From the NCBI GenBank assembly GCA_012955965.1, contig JABBZI010000003.1, positions 62,001 to 126,000 of the forward strand: a DNA stretch of 64,000 nt. Reading direction: 5' to 3'. Positions 24,074 through 31,884 of the stretch are shown here, piece after piece (positions within the stretch are counted from its first letter, which is position 1; every line of letters starts with the position of its first letter). The position numbers and the translations under genes were made by a program. The notes under the pieces were generated by a model. The model saw only the letters and a list, made by a program, of their open reading frames with translations, was not told the DNA's origin and did not search any database. Source of the DNA: Clostridioides difficile. GTDB taxonomy: Bacteria; Bacillota; Clostridia; Peptostreptococcales; Peptostreptococcaceae.

Positions 24074-26173
24074 ATGAGCTTGGAAAAACTTATTAGACCA
24101 AAGAGCATTGCTATAGTAGGAGTTACTGATAAGCTTGGTTTTGGTAGAAGTGCAGCACTCAGTATAGTAAAAAGTAAAGATACACATAGAGTATATTATG
24201 TGAATCCAAAAAGAGATGAATTGTTTGGAAGAAAATGCTATAAAACGATACAAGAAGTTCCAGAAGTAGTAGATTGTGTAGTAGTATGTACTCCTAGAAA
24301 TATAGTGCCATCTGTATTAAAAGATTCTGGAGTATTGGGAATAAAAGCAGCTGTAGTATATGCTAGTGGATTTGCAGAAGAAGGAACAGAAGAAGGAATA
24401 GATTTAGAAAATCAACTTATAGAAATATCAAATACATATGATATGAAAATATTGGGTCCAAATTGTATGGGATTATTAAATTGTATAGATAAAGTTAATT
24501 TATGGGCAGGTGGTTCTAAATGGGATTTAGATACTAAAAAACCTGGTATAGGAATTGTAGGGCAAAGTGGATTTATAACTGCGGAGATTGTTTCAAGTGA
24601 TTATTTTAATATATCTTATGGTTTTTCAACAGGAAATGGAAATATAGTTACACTAGAAGATGCTGTTAATTTCCTTGTAGACGATAATTACGCATCAGTA
24701 ATAGCTATCTATCTTGAAGGTTTAAAAAATCCTCAAAAATTTATAGACTCTCTAAAAAGAGCTGCACAAAAGAGAAAACCAGTAATAATATTAAAATCAG
24801 GAAGGTCAGAAAAAGGAGCTATTTCTGCTGCTTCTCATACAGGAAACTTAGCTGGCTCGAGTAAGGCTTTTGAAAGTATTTTTGAAAAATATGGAGTAAT
24901 TTCGGTAGAGAATTTGGAACAATTTATGTGTTTAGCACAGGCTTTTAGTGTTCTAGATGGTAACTTGCCTACAAATTCTAATTTCGCAGCAATAAACTTC
25001 TCAGGAGGAGAAAATACTATTTGTGCAGATTTAGCAGAAGAAAATGGTGTAGACCTTGCAGAAATATCTTCTGAAACTAAAGAATATATGAAAAATTATC
25101 TTCCAGGATTTGCTACACCTAAAAATCCACTAGATGCTACAACTGCATTATTCCATGAAAAGGATATGATAGTGGGTCTATTGCATACATTTGAAAAAGA
25201 TGATAGCGTTGGATTTACTATGGTAGGAGCAAATATAAGAGATGAAGAAAATGAAATGCATGAGACACTTTGTCAAGCTGTAAGTGAAGCTAGAGAGCAA
25301 GGCTTAAGGAAGCCTGTGTTTGCAGTTCCTACACTTGAAGGAAATAGATATCTGAATTATAGAACTAGATTAGAGGATAATCAAGTGCCTATAATGTCAT
25401 CAGTTGGGACTACATTTACTTGTTTTAACAAAATGGCTAAATTTGTAGATTATGATTATTCAAAAAGAACTCTGGAGTTTGATGCTGTTAAGAAAAGAGA
25501 ATCAAATAATGTAGTAGCTTTATCAGAGTTAGATAGTAAGGTTGAGATGAAGAAATATGGAGTACCAGTACCAGGTCAAGGTAATGCGAAAAGTATTGAT
25601 GAATTAGATGAAATTTTGAAACACATTAACTATCCTGTTGTTTTAAAAATAAACTCTTCCGAAATATTGCATAAATCTGATGTTGGAGGAGTTAAAATAG
25701 GAATTAAAAATAGAGATGAGGCAATAAATGCATATAATGAGATTTTAGCTAATGTAAAAAAAGAAAAACCAAATGCTAAAATTGATGGTATATTAGTTCA
25801 AGAAATGGTAGAAAGTGGTATAGAAATTATTATTGGTATAACTAATGATGACCAATTTGGTCCAATGTTGTTAGTAGGCTTAGGAGGAGTATTTGTAGAA
25901 GTATTTAAAGATACTACTTTATATCCATTGCCTATAAATCATGATGAAGCTATTATGATGCTTAGAAAATTGAAATCATTTAAGCTTTTAAATGGTTATA
26001 GAGGAAGCGAGCCTTGTGATGTTGAAGCCCTTGCAGATATGATGGTCAAGTTAGGAAAATATGCTTATGAAAATAAAGATGAGGTTAAGGAAATAGACTT
26101 AAATCCAGTGTTTGTATATCCTAAAGGAAAAGGTGTATGTGCAGTAGATGCTTTAATAGTTAAATATAAATAG
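24074..26173 (+). CDS. acetate/acyl-CoA ligase (ADP-forming), fused alpha-beta
   Basis: 699 aa, cytosolic. It turns acyl-CoA, ADP and phosphate into the free acid, CoA and ATP. Order: CoA-binding Rossmann domain with IRPKSIAIVGVTDKLGFGR (about residues 6-24), succinyl-CoA-ligase-like domain with the SHTGNLAGSSKAF phosphohistidine-loop region (about 256-268), and a C-terminal ATP-grasp domain starting near residue 480 (KKYGVPVPGQGNAKS; VLKINSSEILHKSDVGGVKIG). Length fits single-chain bacterial forms. It follows the oxidoreductase after 123 bp and would harvest the acyl-CoA made there as ATP. AGGAG precedes ATG by 9 nt. Confidence 0.9.
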   Translation: MSLEKLIRPKSIAIVGVTDKLGFGRSAALSIVKSKDTHRVYYVNPKRDELFGRKCYKTIQEVPEVVDCVVVCTPRNIVPSVLKDSGVLGIKAAVVYASGFAEEGTEEGIDLENQLIEISNTYDMKILGPNCMGLLNCIDKVNLWAGGSKWDLDTKKPGIGIVGQSGFITAEIVSSDYFNISYGFSTGNGNIVTLEDAVNFLVDDNYASVIAIYLEGLKNPQKFIDSLKRAAQKRKPVIILKSGRSEKGAISAASHTGNLAGSSKAFESIFEKYGVISVENLEQFMCLAQAFSVLDGNLPTNSNFAAINFSGGENTICADLAEENGVDLAEISSETKEYMKNYLPGFATPKNPLDATTALFHEKDMIVGLLHTFEKDDSVGFTMVGANIRDEENEMHETLCQAVSEAREQGLRKPVFAVPTLEGNRYLNYRTRLEDNQVPIMSSVGTTFTCFNKMAKFVDYDYSKRTLEFDAVKKRESNNVVALSELDSKVEMKKYGVPVPGQGNAKSIDELDEILKHINYPVVLKINSSEILHKSDVGGVKIGIKNRDEAINAYNEILANVKKEKPNAKIDGILVQEMVESGIEIIIGITNDDQFGPMLLVGLGGVFVEVFKDTTLYPLPINHDEAIMMLRKLKSFKLLNGYRGSEPCDVEALADMMVKLGKYAYENKDEVKEIDLNPVFVYPKGKGVCAVDALIVKYK

Positions 26174-26212
26174 TTAATAAGTTTTTGTATTCAACCATAA
26201 TCAAAGTACTGG

Positions 26213-26252
26213 CTGGAAATCACATTTATAAATTAAATAGTGTGATTTTCAG
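26213..26252 (+). terminator. terminator after the acyl-CoA ligase gene
   Basis: CTGGAAATCACA pairs with TGTGATTTTCAG (one G-U pair) over a 16-nt loop. There is no strong U-run, so termination efficiency is uncertain. Confidence 0.55.
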
Positions 26253-26360
26253 TCACCCCAAATTTTAAATTTAAGTATCTTAAAGTGAAAATAGATTCTT
26301 AAAAATTATAAAATAGAACTGTATAAACAATAAAATACTATATATAAAACGAATAATAAA

Positions 26361-26407
26361 AGGTGTTTTAATGTAAACAATCAATATTGATTTTCATTAA
26401 AACACCT
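26361..26407 (-). terminator. terminator of the ROK-ferritin unit
   Basis: AGGTGTTTTAATG pairs with CATTAAAACACCT, with an inner AATCAATATTGATT palindrome. On the minus strand it is followed by TTTTATTATT. Confidence 0.75.
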
Positions 26408-26435
26408 ACTTTATTATATCAAAAAGTTTTAAATA

Positions 26436-26951
26436 CTATATTGTCACAGGTGGATTTGTTGGGGCTGCATATGTACGATTAGCAAATTCCTGGTCAACAA
26501 AGAATAGACCACCTTCTCCAGCAAGTTTAACACGCTTTATATTGTCTTCACAATTTGTTTCTTCCTCTGCCTGTTCAGATATAAACCAAAGTAAGAATTG
26601 AGAAGTTCTAAAGTCTGCCTCAGAATTTGCTACAGCTGCTAAATTGTTTATTAAAGATGTAACCTTTTTTTCGTGAGCTAATGTGCGCTCAAGAATATCC
26701 ATTGCAGAAGTAAAGTCTGAATCTGGCATTGGGATAGCATCAAGTTGAACTTTTCCTCCTACATTATGTAAATATTTGTAGAAAAACATAGCATGGTCTG
26801 TCTCTTCTTTATATTGAACATAAAACCAATTAGAAAATCCTTTAAGTCCTTCTGCTTCAAGGTAAGAAGACATAGAAAGATAAAGATATGCAGAATATAA
26901 TTCATGGTTAATCTGCTCATTAAGTAATTTTTCCATTTTAGCTGAAATCAT
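26436..26951 (-). CDS. ftnA: non-haem ferritin
   Basis: 171 aa, cytosolic iron-storage protein that oxidises Fe2+ and stores ferric iron in a 24-mer. Ferroxidase-centre residues are present in order: Glu in NEQINHELYSAYLY (about residue 16), Glu and His in YKEETDHAMFF (about 48-52), and Glu/Gln in the third and fourth helices (LERTLAHEKKV; FLLWFISEQAEEE). Start is the second ATG (26951), 7 nt after GGAGG; the first ATG is only 1 nt from it. It lies 91 bp downstream of the ROK regulator on the same strand, possibly cotranscribed. Confidence 0.9.
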   Translation of the reverse strand: MISAKMEKLLNEQINHELYSAYLYLSMSSYLEAEGLKGFSNWFYVQYKEETDHAMFFYKYLHNVGGKVQLDAIPMPDSDFTSAMDILERTLAHEKKVTSLINNLAAVANSEADFRTSQFLLWFISEQAEEETNCEDNIKRVKLAGEGGLFFVDQEFANRTYAAPTNPPVTI

Positions 26952-27042
26952 TTTCATACCTCCAAATTTTAAACGCTCTTATAAAATATAATAATATTAA
27001 ATGGAAAAATATTCAATAAAAGTGTTGAAATATTTTACATAT

Positions 27043-28254
27043 TTAATAAAAATTTATACTACCATTGAAAAATTTGTAACTGACGATAGCTATAGAGCCA
27101 ATTAATGGTGCATTTGCTCCAAAATTTGAATGTTTTACATTTATTTTTTTATATTTAGAAAAACTTGCCGAAGCAGTTAATTTTTTTAATAATGTATTTT
27201 CTATGAATGTACCTGGTATATTAAAATCGTAACCTATTATTATAGAGCTACAATCAATCAATGTAAGTGTATTTACCAATGCATATGATACATATGTACA
27301 AAATTCATCAAGCAAAAACATGGCAAGAGTATCTTTATTATTTGCTTCATCTATTAACTTTACTAAAGAAAAGTTTTTACAGTTAATTAATGTAGAGTTG
27401 GGATAAATATGGCTCAATGACTCAATTCTTTTAATTAGATTACTAACACTTGTATAATAATCTAAGCATCCATTATTACCACAACTGCATAATGGTCCGC
27501 TAAAATTAATAGATGTATGTCCTATTTCTCCACTCTGACCTAAATTACCAGTATGAAGCCTATTTTCTAGTACTAGACCAGCCCCAATACCATTCATTAT
27601 ATGCAAGTATATGTAATTTGATATATCTTTACCCAAACCATACATTTTTTCAGCTAAAGCACCTGAATTAGCATCATTTATTAAAAATATTGGCAAATCA
27701 GACATTTCTTCTATAAAATTCACGATATTTAGATTTGATACATTTCCAAAGTCTGGAGGGTTTAATATAATACCATTTATATTATCTACTGGACCTATTG
27801 AAGAAATACCAATTCCAATTATATCTCTCTTATTATTCTTCATTATTTTATTAAACATTCTTTTTATTATATCTTTTAAGACCTCGTTTGATAGATACTT
27901 AGGGTAAGTTTCAGAAAGTTGTTTTACAATATTACCTTTCAAGTCTGCAATAATTACCTTACATATATTTCTTCTTATCAGAATTCCACAAATACAAGGT
28001 GATATATTAGAAATATCTAATAAAATAGGTTTACGACCTGATGAATGTGCATTTAAAGTTGAGGACTCTATTTCTCTAATCATATTTTCATTAATAAGTT
28101 CTGTAACTAGATTTGATAAAGTCATTTTGGTAAGTCCTGTAGACTTTGCTAAATCAACCCTAGACATAGGTGTATTTGTAGAAAGTAGTTTCAATATTAT
28201 TAACTTATTTTTAATTTTTACATCTTTTATGTTAGAACCTTGTTTGTTGCTCAT
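27043..28254 (-). CDS. ROK-family transcriptional repressor (XylR/NagC type)
   Basis: 403 aa. An N-terminal winged HTH (about residues 15-70; NKLIILKLLSTNTPMSRVDLAKSTGLTKMTLSNLV split over helices) precedes a ROK sugar-kinase fold. The zinc motif is CGNNGCLDYY (about 258-267) with the upstream GEIGH, as in functional NagC/XylR. Phosphate-loop residues expected for a kinase are not conserved at the N-terminal DLKGN loop, so it is a sugar-sensing regulator rather than an enzyme. A 25-bp-arm palindrome lies 36 bp upstream, the natural autoregulatory operator. Sugar ligand and other targets are unknown; the divergent surface protein gene and ferritin are candidates. Confidence 0.88.
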   Translation of the reverse strand: MSNKQGSNIKDVKIKNKLIILKLLSTNTPMSRVDLAKSTGLTKMTLSNLVTELINENMIREIESSTLNAHSSGRKPILLDISNISPCICGILIRRNICKVIIADLKGNIVKQLSETYPKYLSNEVLKDIIKRMFNKIMKNNKRDIIGIGISSIGPVDNINGIILNPPDFGNVSNLNIVNFIEEMSDLPIFLINDANSGALAEKMYGLGKDISNYIYLHIMNGIGAGLVLENRLHTGNLGQSGEIGHTSINFSGPLCSCGNNGCLDYYTSVSNLIKRIESLSHIYPNSTLINCKNFSLVKLIDEANNKDTLAMFLLDEFCTYVSYALVNTLTLIDCSSIIIGYDFNIPGTFIENTLLKKLTASASFSKYKKINVKHSNFGANAPLIGSIAIVSYKFFNGSINFY

Positions 28255-28289
28255 CGTAAATCTCCTTAAATAAAGTTAAGTGTTTTATT

Positions 28290-28342
28290 TATTTTCAAGT
28301 ATAAAGTTACTTTATAATAAAGTAACTTTATACTTGAAAATA
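28290..28342. promoter_or_regulatory. very long palindrome upstream of the ROK repressor gene
   Basis: Two perfect 25-bp arms, 28290-28314 and 28318-28342, around a 3-nt TAA centre; the core is AAAGTTACTTTA / TAAAGTAACTTT. It starts 36 bp before the ROK start codon. It could bind the ROK dimer or tetramer, or form a hairpin in the 5' UTR. The perfect symmetry over 53 bp is far beyond the usual operator. Confidence 0.6.
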
Positions 28343-28633
28343 CCATTAATTAGAATATATCACATTATATATCATAAGACACATAAAAATATGCTAGAAG
28401 GTGTATTTTTAACAATACTGATAAAGGATTTACTTAATAATAAATAGATTATGTAAAAATACAATCTATATTGTTGTATACAATAAATTTTCATTTTGTA
28501 AAAAAATACGATAAATATGAGATATAAATGTCGATTTTTATTACAAATTGTTACCAAATATACGTATATCTGAACTGGAATATTAGAAATTGTAACTAAA
28601 ATGTAAATTTTTCCTCTAATCTATCTAATATTA

Positions 28634-28662
28634 TGGAAACTTTTTGTAATTTATGTTATAAT
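28634..28662 (+). promoter_or_regulatory. candidate promoter of the CWB2 surface-protein gene
   Basis: -35 TGGAAA (28634-28639), 17-bp spacer, -10 TATAAT (28657-28662). Transcription would start near 28669, about 22 nt ahead of the leader hairpin. Confidence 0.5.
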
Positions 28663-28690
28663 AACAAATATATAATTATTAAATTATAAT

Positions 28691-28735
28691 AAATGACTAT
28701 AGCGTAGATGTATTACTATGCTATAGTCATTTTTG
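28691..28735 (+). terminator. terminator-like hairpin inside the 5' leader (attenuator candidate)
   Basis: A 17-bp stem (outer AAATGACTATAGC / GCTATAGTCATTT, inner GTAG / CTAT with one G-U pair) with an 8-nt loop is followed by TTTTTG. It lies between the candidate promoter and the ribosome binding site of the same gene. This would stop most transcripts unless something relieves it. It could instead terminate a short upstream RNA. Confidence 0.6.
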
Positions 28736-28766
28736 AATTAAACTTGATATGTCAAGGGGGAAGAAT

Positions 28767-30209
28767 ATGAGAACAATTAAGAGAGTTTTAGCATTAGGAC
28801 TAACATTAGCTATATTTTTAATAAATGTACCTAATGTAAATGCATTAACATCAGATACGATTAAAGGTAACAATATATATGAGACAGCTGGATTAATAGC
28901 AGATAAAAAGAGTTATGATACAGCAATTATGGTAAATATGGATAGTTCGATAGCAGATGGTCTTTCAGCAAGTGGTCTTGCTGGTGCTGTTGATGCTCCA
29001 ATTTTGCTTGCACAAAAAAATAACATACCAACTGAAACAAAACAAAGATTAAAAAATGTAAAAAAAATATACATAATAGGTAAAGAATTATCAATAAGCA
29101 AGTCAGTAGAAACTGAACTGAAAAATACTGGAGCACAAGTAACTAGACTAGGTGGAGATGATAGAATAAAAACTAGTTATAGTGTTGCTAAAGAGGTAAG
29201 TAGCATTAAAAAAGTTGATAAAGTGATATTAACTAATGCATATAAAGGAGAAGCTGATACTATAAGTGCAGCACCTGTGTCAGTAAGAGATGTAGCACCT
29301 ATAGTACTTACAGATGGAAAGAGTGTTCCTTTTTCAACGAGTGATGTAAAATCATATGCAGTAGGTGGAAGTATCTCTATGAGTACTAGCTTAGTTAATA
29401 AGACAAACTCTAAAAGACTTGGTGGGTCAGATAGATATGACACAAATAAGAAAGTTATAAAAGAGTTTTATCCAGATGCATCAGAATTTTATTTAAGTGA
29501 TGGATATGATTTAGTAAATGCACTTACAGGTTCTACAATTGCTAAGGAAAATCCAATTGTATTGGTGTCAGAAAGTAGTGATAAATCTATATTAGCAGGA
29601 GCAGATAAAATTACTAGATTAGGTGCAATAAGTGATAGTGTATATAATAAATGTGTTTCTGCTGCACAGAATAATGGTGACTCATCTACAAAGGGTGATT
29701 CTCCTATGAAAGATGAGACAAGCATATTAGGTGAACCAACAGCTAGTTTGGAGGCTTGTTTAAAATGGGCTAAATCTAAAAAAGCTAATGATTTATTTAT
29801 AGAATTAATACCAATATTGTATGATACTGCTGTTCAAGAAGGTGTAAATCCTGTATTAGCAGTAGCTCAATCTGCAAAAGAAACTGGTTTTTGCAATTTC
29901 GGTGGAGTACTAGATGCATCATTCAAAAATCCTTGTGGGCTTAAGACTTCTTCAGGAGGTTCTGATACTGATAAGAATGCCCATTCAAGATTTGACACAT
30001 GGGAAGAAGGAATATTAGCTCAAGTTCAACATTTATGCCTATATGCAGGACAAGAAGGTTATCCACTTTCAAATCCAGTAGACCCTAGACATGAAAAATC
30101 TCTATTTGGGAAAGCTAAAACAGTTGAAAGCCTTTCTAATAATTGGGCTGGAGGTCAATATGGACAAGATTTAGTTAGAATGATGGGAGAAATTGAGGCT
30201 ACAAAGTAA
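28767..30209 (+). CDS. cwp24: cell wall protein with three CWB2 repeats and a glucosaminidase domain
   Basis: 480 aa, exported and anchored non-covalently to the cell wall. Signal peptide residues 1-26 (cleavage after NVNA). Three CWB2 (PF04122-type) repeats fill about residues 33-300, recognisable by IADGLSASGLAG, TRLGGDDRIKTSYSVAKE and KRLGGSDRYDTNKKVIKEF. The C-terminal 150 residues are a glucosaminidase-type lysozyme fold (AVAQSAKETGFCNFGG, then NPCGLKT), which cleaves the glycan strand. ATG 28767 follows GGGGGAAG; an ATG 18 nt upstream precedes that site and is not used. The domain order matches C. difficile Cwp24 as I recall it; the domain call is firmer than the symbol. Expression may be attenuated by the leader hairpin. 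Confidence 0.85.
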   Translation: MRTIKRVLALGLTLAIFLINVPNVNALTSDTIKGNNIYETAGLIADKKSYDTAIMVNMDSSIADGLSASGLAGAVDAPILLAQKNNIPTETKQRLKNVKKIYIIGKELSISKSVETELKNTGAQVTRLGGDDRIKTSYSVAKEVSSIKKVDKVILTNAYKGEADTISAAPVSVRDVAPIVLTDGKSVPFSTSDVKSYAVGGSISMSTSLVNKTNSKRLGGSDRYDTNKKVIKEFYPDASEFYLSDGYDLVNALTGSTIAKENPIVLVSESSDKSILAGADKITRLGAISDSVYNKCVSAAQNNGDSSTKGDSPMKDETSILGEPTASLEACLKWAKSKKANDLFIELIPILYDTAVQEGVNPVLAVAQSAKETGFCNFGGVLDASFKNPCGLKTSSGGSDTDKNAHSRFDTWEEGILAQVQHLCLYAGQEGYPLSNPVDPRHEKSLFGKAKTVESLSNNWAGGQYGQDLVRMMGEIEATK

Positions 30210-30277
30210 TTAAAGCATTAATTTAAGATATGCTTATTAAAGCTTATCAAATAGCTGACAAATAAGGAATGATTATT

Positions 30278-30631
30278 GTGAAAAAGAATAATATTTTTAG
30301 TATCATATTTCCTACAATTATAATGATATTAATGTTTTTAACCTTTGCTACAGATATATTTAATATCCCAAATGTTCAAGCTAAAGGAATTTTCGTAATA
30401 GGAATGGTCTTGATTTTTCCAGTTGCCTTTTTAATACAGGGGATAGTTTGTGTATTAAATGAAACTAATTGGATTTTATCACTAGTAGTGTCTCTAGTAA
30501 CATATATAATATTAATGTATATATTTTTAAATGATTCAGCATATGTATATGTTTTACTTTATGCAGCTTTCTATATGATTGGGCGTATAACTGCTAAACT
30601 CTATTACAAAATTAAGACTTTTAAAAGTTAA
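30278..30631 (+). CDS. small integral membrane protein, unknown function
   Basis: About 117 aa with four hydrophobic helices (about residues 6-25, 36-60, 65-85 and 88-106) and a basic C-terminus (KLYYKIKTFKS), so probably N- and C-termini inside. Start is either ATG 30269 or GTG 30278; AAGGA is spaced 9 nt from the GTG. It follows the surface-protein gene after about 70 bp without a clear terminator between them and is ended by the hairpin at 30651. I do not recognise the family. Confidence 0.65.
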   Translation: MKKNNIFSIIFPTIIMILMFLTFATDIFNIPNVQAKGIFVIGMVLIFPVAFLIQGIVCVLNETNWILSLVVSLVTYIILMYIFLNDSAYVYVLLYAAFYMIGRITAKLYYKIKTFKS

Positions 30632-30650
30632 ATAAAAAAGTACATGAAAG

Positions 30651-30700
30651 AGAAGTGTCTTTAATGATTTTGTAAAATCAAAAATAGACGCTTCTTTTTT
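30651..30700 (+). terminator. terminator after the small membrane protein gene
   Basis: AGAAGTGTCT pairs with AGACGCTTCT; inside, TGATTTT / AAAATCA forms a second stem. A T-run follows. Confidence 0.8.
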
Positions 30701-30807
30701 ATGTAAAAGTATGTAAATAAAATTTAACTCTTATAATATTCTTTTAACACTTGTATACAATGAACTCGTAGTATAATAGAGATAGATAAAATAAAGGGAG
30801 GGATAAT

Positions 30808-31629
30808 ATGAATTTAATAGATAATCATATTCATACTAATTTTTCAAGTGATGGAAAGGATTCAATGGAAGATACAATAAGAAAAGCTATAAGTATTGGT
30901 GTTAGATATTTGACTTTTACAGACCATTTAGAACATGATGAAGATAGAGGTTTTTGCATAAATTATAACGACTATGTTCCAGTGTTCAATAAGTTCAAAG
31001 AAAAATATAAAAAGGACATAGAGTTATTATTAGGAGTTGAAGTTGGTTATAGAAAACATCTAAAAAGTGAAATAGAAGAAATAATAAATTCTAATCCTTT
31101 TGATTTCATATTGTGTTCAACTCATACAATTGATAATATACCTGTTCCATCAAAGGAGTATTTTAAAGGACTTAGCAAAGAAGATGCATATTATAAATAT
31201 TTTAATAGTATACTTGAAACTAATCGTGAATTTAGAGACTATAACATATATGGGCATTTAGACTATATATCTAGATATGGAATATATTCAGATAATAGGG
31301 TTATATACAATGATTTTAAAGATGTTATTGATGAAGTTTTGAAGTCAATAATCAATAATGGAAGCGGTATAGAGCTAAATACTTCTGGTTATAGATATGG
31401 ATTAAATGCTATACATCCCAATGAAGATATATTAAAAAGATATAAAGAGCTTGGAGGATTTATAGTTACTGTAGGTTCTGATTCTCACAGAGTTGAAGAC
31501 ATATGTAGAGATTTTGATGTGGCTTATGATATGCTTAAGTATCTTGATTTTAAATATGTGTCTTTATTTAAAGAAAGAGAAACTTATTTTATAAATATAG
31601 AAAAAGTTAAATCTAATAATATAGCTTAG
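30808..31629 (+). CDS. PHP-domain phosphoesterase (histidinol-phosphatase HisJ/K-like)
   Basis: 273 aa, cytosolic metal-dependent phosphatase. PHP motifs in order: DNHIHTNFSSDG (about residues 4-15), FTDHLEHDED (about 37-46), GVEVGY (about 77-82), CSTHTID (about 106-112), YGHLDYISRYG (about 149-159) and GSDSH (about 229-233), which together ligate the metals. HisJ/K-type enzymes hydrolyse histidinol phosphate, but no histidine genes lie nearby, so the phosphate ester is open. AGGGAGGG precedes ATG. Flanked by its own terminators. Confidence 0.8.
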   Translation: MNLIDNHIHTNFSSDGKDSMEDTIRKAISIGVRYLTFTDHLEHDEDRGFCINYNDYVPVFNKFKEKYKKDIELLLGVEVGYRKHLKSEIEEIINSNPFDFILCSTHTIDNIPVPSKEYFKGLSKEDAYYKYFNSILETNREFRDYNIYGHLDYISRYGIYSDNRVIYNDFKDVIDEVLKSIINNGSGIELNTSGYRYGLNAIHPNEDILKRYKELGGFIVTVGSDSHRVEDICRDFDVAYDMLKYLDFKYVSLFKERETYFINIEKVKSNNIA

Positions 31630-31685
31630 AGTATGTTTTGAAATAATTAACAGATAGTAAAAAAGTTAATAGTATAATATTGTAT

Positions 31686-31716
31686 CCTCTAGAAAAATAC
31701 TAGAGGTTTTTATTTT
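31686..31716 (+). terminator. terminator after the PHP phosphatase gene
   Basis: CCTCTAG pairs with CTAGAGG over a 7-nt loop, followed by TTTTTATTTT. Confidence 0.85.
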
Positions 31717-31780
31717 GCAAAAATAACTAGATAAAATTAAATTTAATAAGATAATTTATTTTAACTTGACTAGTATATTG

Positions 31781-31836
31781 TTAATATATTTTACTATTAT
31801 ATATTTTTATTGTGATATAATAATAAAATATATTAA
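31781..31836 (+). promoter_or_regulatory. extended -10 promoter flanked by a 13-bp inverted repeat (maltodextrin operon)
   Basis: TTAATATATTTTA (31781-31793) and TAAAATATATTAA (31824-31836) are perfect inverted copies. Between them is an extended -10, TGATATAAT (31813-31821). A regulator bound to both arms would bracket the promoter. All A/T, so chance cannot be excluded. Confidence 0.45.
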
Positions 31837-31884
31837 CCTATCTTTAAATTATGTAAATTATTATAAAGGAGGGAGAAATTTAAA

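Noticed and set aside
28372-28557. 61-codon minus-strand frame between ROK and the surface protein
   Set aside because: No ribosome binding site and low-complexity hydrophobic sequence.
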